The position numbers and the translations under genes are program-made. Shown piece by piece: positions 48,986 to 59,600 of a stretch of DNA of 64,000 nt. The stretch covers positions 78,626,159 to 78,690,158 of the forward strand of contig CANTUZ010000004.1 in the NCBI GenBank assembly GCA_947846985.1. Reading direction: 5' to 3'. How positions within the stretch are numbered: the first letter of the stretch is position 1; every line of letters starts with the position of its first letter. The notes beneath the pieces were generated by a model. That model ran no database searches and was not told where the DNA came from. It was given only the letters and a program-made list of their open reading frames with translations. The stretch comes from Fratercula arctica. Its lineage: Eukaryota; Chordata; Aves; Charadriiformes; Alcidae.

Positions 48986-49334
48986 TATCTCCACTTGCTC
49001 CCATCACCCCAGTAAGCACGGAACGATACATTCAATTCCATTTGAGGAAAAAGGCATTATGATAGAAAAATATCATTACGAAACTTTAGAAAGGCATCAT
49101 AGGCTAATTAGAATTAGCTGGAATATACTCAATCTGCTGCTCTGTAAGCTGCCTTCTTATGCTCAGATTTGCATAGTGTATTCTGGTTGTGTTTCAAAGG
49201 ATATTGCAGCTTGCATCGACTACCTTGGAAGAAGGCATCAATGGATAATCATAACTATCTGAGAGTTGGTCCATATTGTCTAAGCATTATCATAGCCAAG
49301 TTTTTGGGATAGGGACATCAATTTCAATATTTGT

Positions 49335-50260
49335 CGTTATTTAAGGGTTCTGCTGTTAGAAGCGTGTAATCGTTCAATTTTCCAGATGTACTAAAGGCAC
49401 CCATGTAGAGAGAATAAACTCTCTGTCCCATGAACATGTTGGAGTGTTCTGAGAACAAGTGCCCGGTGCATGTCTGGGGACTGACCTTCTCACGCCTATG
49501 TGGTCAGTATGCTAATATTCCAAATTAGGATCAAAATTGGCAACGTGGAAGCAGTTTTCAGTGTGTATCTAGATGATGTCTAACTAGAAAAACATTCTAT
49601 AGGCTTGAGAAAATTTTGCTAAGCGCAAAAATGTGAATGCGTGCGCTCGCGCCACTCTGTTGGTTGGGTTTGGTGCTTCCGTTGTCCTTTAAGTTCACAG
49701 AAAAAGTAAAGGGACAGTATGCACAAGGAAGGTCATCAATAGTAAATTGAATGATATTGACTGAGTGAACTACCAGCTCCCAGTCATCAGCAAAAAGCAG
49801 CTCACTAATGAAGAAATCAGCCACATGTGGCTGCCGACTGAACAACTTGCATCAGTAAGGAACTGAATAAATATAGCTCTGCCAATGGCACAAAGTGCTT
49901 CCCTCTGCACAACAGAGACAAGATGGAAAGGAGTATGGAAACCATTTATGATATTAAAGAGATCTTGCCGTTTTCCACCTCTCTAGCCATCATCTTATTA
50001 CAGGAGACTTACATATGTCAGAAATAAAACTTGCAGGGCATTCAAGAGCTTCAAGAGTCCCTTATAATTTGCATTGTCAAAGCCTTAAGTTAGGTCAACG
50101 GTCAGCAAGCAAAAACTGTAATTTGACTTGATACTGTTTGTAAAGGGTCACGTGTGTAGTGTTACTTTCTTAATAACTCCACATTGAAGTTTTGGAGAAG
50201 ACAACAGATTAGACAAAACAGAAACTGAGTTGCTCAGTTTTGGTATGCGAGGATTTGCCT
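49335..50260 (-). mobile_element. Ancient non-CR1 LINE reverse-transcriptase relic (possibly RTE-like)
   Basis: Reading the minus strand downward, conserved reverse-transcriptase blocks appear in order but in shifting frames. They are KLQCG near 50,180 (the S-Q-C-G-F-R block); DLT-GFDNAN at 50,051-50,097 (the D-L-T-K-A-F-D motif A, with a stop for K); VSILLSILSLLCREAL near 49,920 (the L-F-S-L-M-F-S-A-M-L helix); IFIQFLTDAS near 49,865; and ISELLFADDWELVVHS around 49,783-49,803 (the F-A-D-D catalytic motif C). Then come FSVNLKDN (in place of the G-L-T-I-S-L-K-K block), IWN and ALVLRTLQHVHGTESL near 49,440 (the A-V-V-L-x-T-L-L-Y-G-x-E block), and IERLHASNSRTLK near 49,360. Many indels and stops make it non-functional. 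The motif set differs from CR1, which has K-F-A-D-D-T-K-L. The clade is my inference; no 3' tail or endonuclease region was found. Confidence 0.7.
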
Positions 50261-51116
50261 AGCATCAGAGAAGAGAAATGCCACAATAATTATCACAGTT
50301 TGCATCACGATTATTTGTAAGAGATATTGTTGGTATCTTTGAATTGCTGTGAAATTGGCTCTTGCTTTCAGATAATGTGAGAAGACCATGTGGTGTTCGT
50401 GTTGTTTTTTTAAATGCAATTTTCATCCCATACCTGTATTGTACAAAGGCGTTACGTCACTGAGCGTACTGGTTCAATGTCAAGGCTTTGTAGAAGAATA
50501 AACATTCTGGACTGAAAAATTAAACAACTCATCTTTGCATTTTGAAGGCAGGAGACTACACATTTCAGGCTATGACAAATTTCTGTCACTCCCGGGATGT
50601 TTCCAGCTCTATTGCCAAAGTGTTGTATTGAGTTTATTGAGTTTATGTGTTATAATGAGTTGAGAGGTATGCGTGCTGTCGCGCTTGTGCCCCTGCAAAA
50701 GGTATATAATACTGGTACAGAGACTGCATTGCTGATAATGAGAAGTGCAGGTTGAGTTTTGAGCATCTTTTCTCTAGTAAATGGTATTGATTTCTCTGGA
50801 TTCAATGCCATTCCAGAGTTCTTTCAGGAGTGATGTTGGTTTTATGTTAATTTAAAGTGTGTTTATGCCATTTTGTGACTACATTCTAGGTTAATGGACA
50901 GCTGCTTCTGTCATGTCCAATACTGTCTTGGGCATCTGTGCTATACGTAATTTGTGCTACTATCAAATGTTATTACCTGCAACTGCTGGTTTTCTCTTTG
51001 TGTTTTCAGCTGGCAATCCAAAATTCATGACAATGTTTGAAGACAGAGATACAGTTCCTGAAAATTGACAGGAGTTCAGGGTAAGTTAGAGGAATTGGAG
51101 GTGAAAATAGCAGCAA
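50261..51116. other. Unique DNA between the LINE relic and the LTR
   Basis: No gene is recognised. The endonuclease region of the LINE relic would be expected on this side (upstream on the minus strand), but I cannot trace it past 50,260. A minus-strand stretch at 50,437-50,514 has splice-like ends but stops in all three frames. Confidence 0.5.
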
Positions 51117-51121
51117 GCAGT
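51117..51121. repeat. Target-site duplication, left copy (GCAGT)
   Basis: These five bases directly before the LTR are repeated exactly at 51,610-51,614 after it. Confidence 0.85.
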
Positions 51122-51609
51122 TGTTCTGGTTTCATCTGGGAAAGAGTTAATTTTCTTTCTAGTGATTGCTGTGAAAGGGATGTCAGTAATACCTATTGCT
51201 TTTAGTTGTTGGTAAGTGATGTTTACACTATTCAAGGACTTTTTGCAGCTTCCCATAGAAGCATAGACAGAAGGGTGGAATGGCCAGTGGAATATTCCAT
51301 ACCATAGTCGTCATGCTCAGTATATCAATGGGGGATGGCCGGGGGGGCGGGAATCCGCAATCACTGCTGGGGACAATGGCATGAAAGTGACCCGTGCTAT
51401 TATTATTATTATTGTTATTATTATTATTATTTTTCCTTTTATTGTTTCTATTAAAGTGTATTTATCTCATCCCATGAGGGGTTTTTTTCCTCCCTTTCCC
51501 CTCCTTTTTTTCCCTCTTCTCCCCACCTTTCTGGAGGAGAAAAAGCTGTGTGTGTGGGTGAGCGAGTGGCTGCGTGGTTCTAGTTGCCGGCTGAGGCTGA
51601 ACCACGACA
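51122..51609 (+). mobile_element. Solo LTR of an avian endogenous retrovirus (ERVL-like)
   Basis: A 488-bp element begins TGTTCTGGTTTCATCTGGGA and ends GGCTGAACCACGACA, so it has TG...CA termini, and it is flanked by a perfect 5-bp duplication GCAGT. Inside, in order, are TTCCATACCATAGTCGTCAT, a TATA-like TATATCAA at about 51,321, an ATT/TTA microsatellite (51,398-51,431), a polyadenylation signal ATTAAA at 51,450 and a T/C-rich stretch. I recognise this arrangement as a common bird LTR. The 5-bp duplication fits the ERVL class, but the class is inferred. No internal retroviral sequence or second LTR is present, so it is a solo LTR left by recombination between the two LTRs of a provirus. Confidence 0.92.
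51398..51431 (+). repeat. (ATT)n microsatellite inside the LTR
   Basis: About eleven ATT/TTA units with one GTT interruption. It is internal to the LTR and probably expanded from its own ATT-rich region. Confidence 0.9.
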
Positions 51610-51614
51610 GCAGT
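51610..51614. repeat. Target-site duplication, right copy (GCAGT)
   Basis: Exact partner of 51,117-51,121, marking the right edge of the LTR insertion. Confidence 0.85.
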
Positions 51615-52332
51615 GTCCTGCTTTTTAGATTTTTAGACTGAGGAAACAGTCTGGGTTTTTTACCGCAGTTACAAAAATCGCAGTATATCTAGCACAACTT
51701 AAGAGTAAATAAAAATACATATCATCCATATAGGTTGAAGGAAATATTAATCAGTTCAAAACTAAGCGATTAATTCTGATTTTCTTAAAGTTTTTTAAAG
51801 CTTTTACATCAGCAAGCGTAAAGCTGTTGTAAAGTTTTTCTAACAGCAGTCTAACAACAAAAAGAAATGCATTTATGCATTCTATCAGAGATGTTTGATC
51901 TGTATTAGTTTCCTCAAAAAGGTGTGAAGCAACGTGTCCATCTCTGCACCTTCAGAAGAAGGAAACTGAAGAAATCTTCCAATCCACTTACTGGGTTGCT
52001 GCTGAGTTACTGATGATGCCCCTTCCAGATGTAGTAGAGTAATGCATTATGACAATATTATACAGATAAAATACAGTTAAGCTTATACTGTGGAAGTAAT
52101 GGATAATCTGCACATGTGCCTCATATTTAAATCATACCCTAACACCTCTTTGTACAGTACCCTTTCTATTGAAATAACAAATTAAAGGTGCAAGTTAACT
52201 TGGTATTATCTCCAGACACACTGAGTCCTCAGTCCTCTGCTACCTACTCATTATATTTTCTATCATTTCCACTCCTTTGTCCCCAGTCTTTTAGATTCTT
52301 TTCATGAGCCAAACATCCTCACTGAGAATCGG
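51615..52332. other. Unique AT-rich DNA
   Basis: No gene or repeat is recognised between the LTR and the polypyrimidine tract. Confidence 0.6.
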
Positions 52333-52591
52333 TCTTCTTCCCTTCTTCCCTCTCTCCTTTTCCCTTCCTTTCCTTCTCCTCCTCCTCCTCCTCCTCCTCC
52401 TCCTCCTCCTCCTCCTTCTCCTTCTCCTTCTCCTTCTCCTTCTCCTTCTCCTTCTCCTTCTCCTCCTCCTTCTCCTTCTCCTCCTTCTCCTCCTTCTCTT
52501 TTCCTTCTCCTTCTCCTTCTCCTTCTCCTTCTCCTTCTCCTTCTCCTTCTCCTTCTCCTTCTCCTTCTCCTTCTCCTTTTCCTTCTTCTTC
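52333..52591 (+). repeat. 259-nt uninterrupted polypyrimidine tract, (TCC)n then (CTCCTT)n
   Basis: There is not one purine on the plus strand over 259 nt. The core is roughly 14 TCC units (about 52,374-52,415), then long arrays of the hexamer CTCCTT with interspersed TCC blocks, and irregular C/T at both edges. It produces spurious open frames on both strands (poly-Leu/Ser-Phe on plus; Arg-, Glu/Lys- or Gly/Glu-rich on minus). It has strong mirror symmetry and can form triplex (H-DNA). Confidence 0.98.
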
Positions 52592-52914
52592 ACTTTTAGT
52601 AGAAATGAGAAATTCTGTTGACAAAATTTCAGGGGCGCTGACCCATAAGTTTTTTTTAAAGGAAACTGGGGAAAAAAACCAATCCAAAGAAATAGCAAAC
52701 AATATCCTTTGATAAAATTCAGAGTATACACTTGTTATGACAAGCTGTTCTTGTTATCAGGAGAGATAAGGGCCATGTCCTGCTCCCGTACAGCTAAGAA
52801 GTGGGATTACACTTCTGCAACACACCTGAAACAGGTGACACAATACACAAACTTGACATTCGATGTTTTTCATAATAGTATGTGTTTAAATGACTGTTAT
52901 GTGATCACACAAGT

Positions 52915-52960
52915 CAGTGGTTCTCAAATTGTGTTCTGTGGTCCATAGAAAGCCTCTTTA
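52915..52960 (+). mobile_element. hAT-like DNA-transposon end, old
   Basis: CAGTGGTTCTCAAATTGTGT followed by TCTGTGGTCCATAGAAAG resembles the 5' terminal repeat and sub-terminal region of hAT-Charlie type elements, whose ends typically begin CAGNGGTTCTCAA. I cannot find a matching downstream terminus (TTGAGAACCACTG) or an 8-bp duplication. Confidence 0.4.
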
Positions 52961-53408
52961 TCACGTGTTGTCCCCCTGCCCTCCTCCAACCCTAACCTGA
53001 AGACAGCTGAAACACATTAGATACTTCTCTAATAATCCTTTACCAGATAGCCCGCTCTTATATTTGTTGCATTTTCCAACTCTCGGCTGAACTGAGATGG
53101 CATATGTTGTTAGGAATGGGAAGAAAGGGAGGGATTAGACTACATTTTATTAAGAAAAGCTGTTTTGAGGAAGCATGCAAACTTTCTAAGCAGGGTCACT
53201 GTCACTGCAGCAACCACGGGAGCTGGACTTCAGTTTTTGCCTTCAGACTCTTTGACTGTCGTAAAAATTGTGGCTCCTGGCTCTGCCGGGTGATACCAGC
53301 ACAGGCACATGTCTCCTCCTGTGTCTTAGGCTGCTGTCACTTAGGAAGAACAGCTACTTTGGAGCTCTGCAGGGGTACTGTTTCTCCTTCTCTTTGAATG
53401 GGGGCAGC

Positions 53409-53448
53409 TTTGTGTTCTGCCAGCCACTTTTGGTTGGCAGAACACAAA
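53409..53448. repeat. 18-bp-arm hairpin with a 4-nt loop
   Basis: Left arm 53,409-53,426 (TTTGTGTTCTGCCAGCCA) and right arm 53,431-53,448 pair fully except for one position that would be G-U in RNA, around a CTTT loop. It sits in a GC-richer block between two hAT-like fragments. A second short inverted repeat, CTCTCCC...GGGAGAG, lies about 40 bp downstream. Confidence 0.85.
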
Positions 53449-53607
53449 AGACGTGTCTGTCCTCTTTGCTTCTTTCCTCTCCCCTCTCATTGGGAGAGTA
53501 GAGGCGGTGACAGTGCCATGATGAAGTGTTTGGCTCTGCCGGCAGCAATTAGCTGCTCAAACAGTTGCTTCTGTTCCCTAGAGAAAAGCTGGTGAAGCAG
53601 ATGAAAG

Positions 53608-53656
53608 CATCCTGTGGGCTGGACTTGATCCATGGACTACCTGTAGAACCTGCAGA
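53608..53656 (+). mobile_element. hAT-like DNA-transposon fragment, old
   Basis: GCATCCTGTGGGCTGGACTT, then GATCCATGGACTACCTGT, resembles the sub-terminal region of hAT elements (GCCTGTGGGCCGGACTTGGC type). It may belong with the fragment at 52,915 or be independent. The end itself is not preserved. Confidence 0.35.
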
Positions 53657-56600
53657 ACTCATTAGCATCTCCTCTATTGCTTATATTCTGCTAGGCGGGA
53701 AGGTATATCTAATTTAATTTTATATTTTATATTCCTTTAATGAGACAGAGTGTGTTTCATAAGGACATTACTTGCAATACATACAGCAGTTTTTGTCAGG
53801 GTAAAATGATGTGTGTCTTGGACATAAAGTGCTTCCTAGAGGGCTTAGTGGCATAAATATTTCTACTGCTAGAGAAAGCTGTAAGAAAGTCCACTGGTAA
53901 AAATCGAAGAATATGCTAAATAAGATCTTAAACAAGGCTGTATTAAAAGATAATCAAGTTTGATGACTTAATTTACAAACTGCAAAGAAAGCAAGGACAC
54001 CATGTTTATGTAAAGATTCTACTTACCTACGATTTGTTATTTCTGAAGACTGAAAGGCCAAATCCCAAGGACTTCAGTGGAAGTTACGTGCAGGATTCTG
54101 GCAGAATTACACTCCAGGTCAGTAGTTAACTACCTTCTAAGCTCTTGTCAGAGATATTAGAGGGTTAAACGCTCAGCTTGTAGCTGTAACATTTAAACTT
54201 GAGCTTGGGAAATTTAAATTCAATAAACATCCCAGCTAAGTTCTTTTCAGAAAACAAGTCTCATGCATTTTTATGTGCTTCTGTATTATTTAATATGCTA
54301 CACCTTACTTAGACTTAGTCAGAGTTCTGAAAGAAAATAAAAAATACAACTGGGATAGCTTTTAGATGTACTCTGCCAAATATTATTTTGCCCAGGTCGT
54401 GTGTAGGGTGCTATCATTAGTGTTCTGTGCTCAAAATTTTGTTGTTGTTTGTATATTTTTGTTTTTGTGCCCTTTGTTATGACCTTGGGCCTCAATGAGC
54501 TCATTAAAAATTAAATTGCTTATTATAACCTGGCTTCGTTTTCCACTTTGATCAGAGAGCACAATAGCTTCCTTAAGTGGATTTATCCATAAAATATTCT
54601 GGTAATGAGAATAGAAAAGGCAAGTTTAATAACTTTAATATCAAAACAAAAGCTACAGAAATACTACCCAGAGTATAATAACAAACATTTTATCTAACAA
54701 AAAGATAAAACTCCTTGCAATATGAAAATTCTGTTTTCTAGCTTATTAAATGAACATCTTTAGCGATTTGAAATCAGAATAATTTCCACTTCTTCCATGG
54801 CTAGTGCTCCTCTCCCATCAGCTTGTGAACATTACAGCACTATTTAATTTGTACTGCAATAATTTGAATTCAAAAGAAGAGATAAAACTGTTTAAAATCA
54901 TGGAGAAATTTTGCCGAATGCTGTTAATTACTCATTTTTTAACTACTGCTCAGTTTTACTATGTTGACTTATTACTTGCTATCCAGGAATATTTAGAGAT
55001 TTTATCTCATAGGCCTTTGTTCACACAAAGATTTGGGAATGGGTGGTGGTACAGACGTAACATAAAAATATCTGTAATGTGAAAGCACAAACCCCCTTAG
55101 TCTGGTTTCCTCTTTCTAGGTGTCTAGGGGAACATATGAGAGCGTATATTAAAAATATATTGATACTTGTCCAGCACATTAACTGAGCTTTCTGTGACCT
55201 TTGGCACCTGTCTTTTGCCCATATAACTAAATGATCTTTAAACAGAATATTCCCATCTAAATATGAATGTTTGATTTTTTTTTATTATTCCTTTTTCCTT
55301 AGTCTCCTTTTTAAAAGGCTTCACGCATTCTGAAAGGAGATCAAATCCCTGCAATTTAAGTGACCAGTCGCAAACCATGAATGAGGAATAGTTCCACTAA
55401 GAAGATCACAGTTAAGTCTTGGATTGCAAATGGTTCCGGGTGGTGAAAACACACAGAAAATGTTTGTAGTAAGAGGTGGAGAATAATTCATAACGGAGGG
55501 AATTGATCAATGATGGCTATCAAAAGCAGGAACCCGTCTGCCAAATATAACTTCCACTTGGCAGTTCTTAATGAATAGGGATCCAAAACAAACCATGGAG
55601 AATAACTTTAGGGAGAAACATGAAATAAATTTGCTCTTACTAGTAAGCTAGCTTCTAAAAATTGAATTAAAATTAAAATCGGCATTACTTTTAAATAAAT
55701 ACAGAAAGATGAGAGATTTATTTTAGGATCTCGTCATAACGTTATAGCTACCGGACAAGGGGTGGCAAGCTTATCATTTGAGAAGGGCAGCTGATTCAAG
55801 CCCGGGCTACCGCAGCTTGAGAAAATAAAGAGGTTTCAAGGCTTGTCTGCCCCAACAGAGGTCTTGAAATGAGACAGAGAAAGTGAATGGTGACTTGTCA
55901 ACTCCAACTAAAATCCCTGAGTGTACCTACGTGCGGCAAAGGGCCGAGAACGGACATTATTTTGCTCTTACCATTCCCTTGTTTTTCAGTCAAGAAGGGA
56001 GTAAGGTGTTTCCTTCTTTATCGCACTTGCATAGCCACCATTCTTTTTTTGGTAAGAATATCATATGCAAAAACTGAAGATGTAAATTAAAAGACCGAGT
56101 ATGGCATACTTCTCAAGAAGTTTATCCCTCTATATTGTTTTCAGATTTTTGAAAAAATGTCATAGGTGAGAATTTGCTTACTGTCATTCAAATCTTGGTT
56201 GCTTAGAACTTTACAAGAGCAAGACAGAAGCTAAATATTTCACATGTCTATTTGTTATATTTGTAAATCTCCTTAGAACTGTCTGGAAAATTATTGAAAA
56301 TTGTTTTTTTTTCTTTAAAGTATATTGTATTATAAAGGGTCTTTTCATGATAGATCGTATCGTAAAGAGTCTTATAAAAAAGAAGTTTAATACCCATTAA
56401 GTTTAACAAATTATTTAAGTTTAAAAACAAAGCTGCCTTGTGGATGGAGTGCATTAATACTCATCAGCCAGTTGATAATATAGAGCATTTAGAGAGCTCT
56501 GAATTTGTCTTTGGATATTAATACTTGACTGAATTATTCAGTTTGGCAATCTACCATTCATATATATACGTATTTTTTTTTTTTTAATAAAGACATTTTC

Positions 56601-59600
56601 CTTAGAAAATCACAATGGCCTAAATCAACCTCTGATTTCTGTAAATGGCTTGAATATATTTCCCCACACGATGTGTACACTGTATGCGGAATAATATTTA
56701 TAATAAATCTATTAGAATCTTTCATGGGTGCAAATAGAGAGAATGGCAAGATTATTTTATATGTTCATATTATTTATGGTCACAGTTTGTTTTATGAGTG
56801 ATTTCCTATATGATGGTGATTATGAACCCACTGGTATTTTTCAGTCTTCGGCTGAATGTTGTATTAAATCATTTCTATTCAGAACAATATCCTGATATAG
56901 GTCAGTGATTTCAAATCAGCTTTGATCCATCATTAAAAAACATACACTTTTTGCATATATATTTTATCTAATGCAAAGCTTTTGACTGCTTTCTGTATTC
57001 ATTGTCAGCAGATCACTCATTAGGGAAAAATTACTCTGTTCCCAAATTCTCCAACCACTGCCATTCACAAGTGATTAAACAAGTTTTAAAATTAGGGAAG
57101 AACACCAGTAACTTAAGGATAAGAAGAAATAATACACAAAAACCTGTTAAAAAATGGAGGAATCAAAATGAAGATCTGCATGAATATATAATGAAATTGA
57201 TATGCATATATACATATGCATTTATGTATTTGTACATAGAAAGCTACATATATTTACATATATGGGTAAGCTTGTAGAGACATAGTAGAGATATACTTTA
57301 AATATATAAGCAAATGAATAAAGGACATCTATATTTTTTCAATATTAAAAAAATAGGGGATAATATTAAAGATCATGGAGTATTTTATCTGTGTATCTAA
57401 AAGAACCCTTTCCTTCCTTGTCATTGGAAATATCTAGAACTGCCTTTATGCTTTGTTCTATATAATTAATATCATCTAATAAGTGTTCTGCTTTGCGATT
57501 GCAGATGGCTTTTGTTCTCATCATTTAGGTTTTGTAAATAAAGCTGAAGAGTTTTGATATATTGCAAAACATTAGCAATATCCGGTAGTACTTGGATTGA
57601 TTGTTTCTCACACAGAATTATAGCACTGGGGTGAACTTCCAGTAAAAATATGGCACTTCATAATGTCTCTATTTGAGCTGACACTGAGGTATATGCTCAC
57701 ACGTAAGCATGCGTTCTCTCCATCCCAAGCCAAAGCTCTGTAAATTACATTTAATATCTGAAAAGTTACTCTCGCTCAGTTATTTGCGCTTTTCCCATTA
57801 TTTTCAGTTATGTAAGGGTTAGACCTTTACAACCAATTTATCACATAAAAATACAAGGTAGCATTCACAAGTAGTTAATTCCTAGTTAGTGCCTTGTGGG
57901 ACTAAATAGGATTGTGGTCTGAGTTTAGAGAAGTCACGTTACCTTCATTACACCATTTGTAAAACAATCAGCTGTTTCGCCTCTCCCTATCCCTCATCTT
58001 AGACAAGATTGAAATTGGTTTATTTCTTTTCATCCAGGAGGAAGAAATAATTGAAAATTCTGTTCTGGTATAAAAAAAAAAACCAAACCAACAAAAAAAC
58101 AACAACAAAAAAACAATGCAACCAACCCTGTACTCTTTTGGTATAAGGTTTGCTCTTCATTATTTTTGAGATAAGCCTTTGAACATTCTTTCTGCAGGTA
58201 GACCACGTTCGCTCGACAGAGGGAAGACGCATTTCTAGTGTATCAGGTCGTTGTGAAAAGACCAGTGGTTTGAAGCGACGTCAGGAAAGGATTTGGTCTA
58301 TTGAGTCAAATCAGTTTGCGATTACTTTTCTTCTGGTGGAGATTACCCTGTTGTGTTGGAATATGTCCCTGTGATGCCATTCTGGTTATCGACGCGCCGA
58401 AGAACCAGTGGCTTGTTAAAGGGTAGGTAGCTGAAGGACTGATAACTTTTTGCTCTTTCTCTTCCTCTATCTGCCATCCTACTAATCGCCATTAAGCATC
58501 GAGAGTCTATATATGGAAGTGCCTTTATTACGGGCACAACAATAGTTGCTTTCAGCTATTCTAACACCTGAAACTGGGGTTCACAGTTGTTTGACTCCTG
58601 TGATTGTTACATTGTGTTGTGCCTTTCAAAATTCTTTCCCCTGCTCCTTTCTCCCCATTTTGCCACTTTTATTCTGAATCTCCAGTGAGGCTGGGTGACT
58701 TTCTGCCATTTCCTGTTGCTGTACGAAAACCGTAAACATCGCTGTGGCTTTTAGCTTTCCCCATTATCCTCAAAATCACACAACAGAATTTAATGGGTTC
58801 TTTTTCCTTTTTTTTTTTTGGCCGTTTCCCTTATGTGCTGTTTTTAAGCTTATCTATAATCGCCGTCTACATTTTGTGGCAATATATATCCAGAAAGATG
58901 CTAAATGTTTAAAAGAGTACCGTCATCATTCAGTAGAATCAAAATGCCCCTTGGCAGAAAATAATAGATTGTACGCGATTTGTATGTGATATTGTACTGG
59001 ATGGATTAGAATTTCCACGAGAGCCTTTTAATGTGACAGACAAAACACTGATAGCTAAACTGCTGGAGAGCACAATCAATTTTTTTTTTTTTTTTTAAAT
59101 AAGAGAAATATTGGCTTGGTTACCTTTTCAAGGACAAAAACTTTTCAAGTGACCTCTATGGAAAAAATCATTAGGAGAGGTTTCAGGCTCTTGGAAAAAT
59201 TTTCTCGCAGTCTAGGAAGAAAATTTCATTTGGAATCAGAAGCAGAACATGGGTTCTTTTACAGAGCAATTACTTAATCAGTGCTTCTGAAGATTAGCCT
59301 GAAATACTGCATAACTGAAAGGAGCTCATTCTTCCTTACAAAAACAGAGCTCCATTCATTTAACATATATAAAATAAAGTATATCACTTTTGCTATAATG
59401 CAGTACTCTGCGGCGTCTAAATTCATTCGGTAAGAATTGTAATATAATGAAGATGTATATTGTAAATTAGATCTGAAAACACATCATTGCCAAAGAACGT
59501 ACTTTCAAGTTCACGTTTTTAGTCCCATTATTTAACCTTTGGGAATATTTTTGGTGTCTTTCTCATTTACTCAGAAATTAAGATGTTTGTTGTTTGGTGC

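Larger units (their letters stand above)
47842..49334. other. Unique AT-rich DNA
   Basis: No gene is recognised. It contains the short tandem repeat at 48,147 and a possible CR1 tail fragment at 48,953. Confidence 0.55.

Noticed and set aside
48713..48994. Overlapping frames on both strands around a CR1-like tail fragment
   Set aside because: They are short, have no domain, and lie partly in repeat sequence.
50437..50514. Minus-strand segment with acceptor TTTAATTTTTCAG and donor ACAG/GTATGG
   Set aside because: All three phases contain stops and no partner exons are evident, so it is not supported even as a coding candidate.
52291..52731. Frames up to 146 codons on both strands with Arg-, Lys/Glu- or Leu-rich proteins
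   Set aside because: They are translations of the purine-free tract at 52,333-52,591 and are artefacts of simple sequence.
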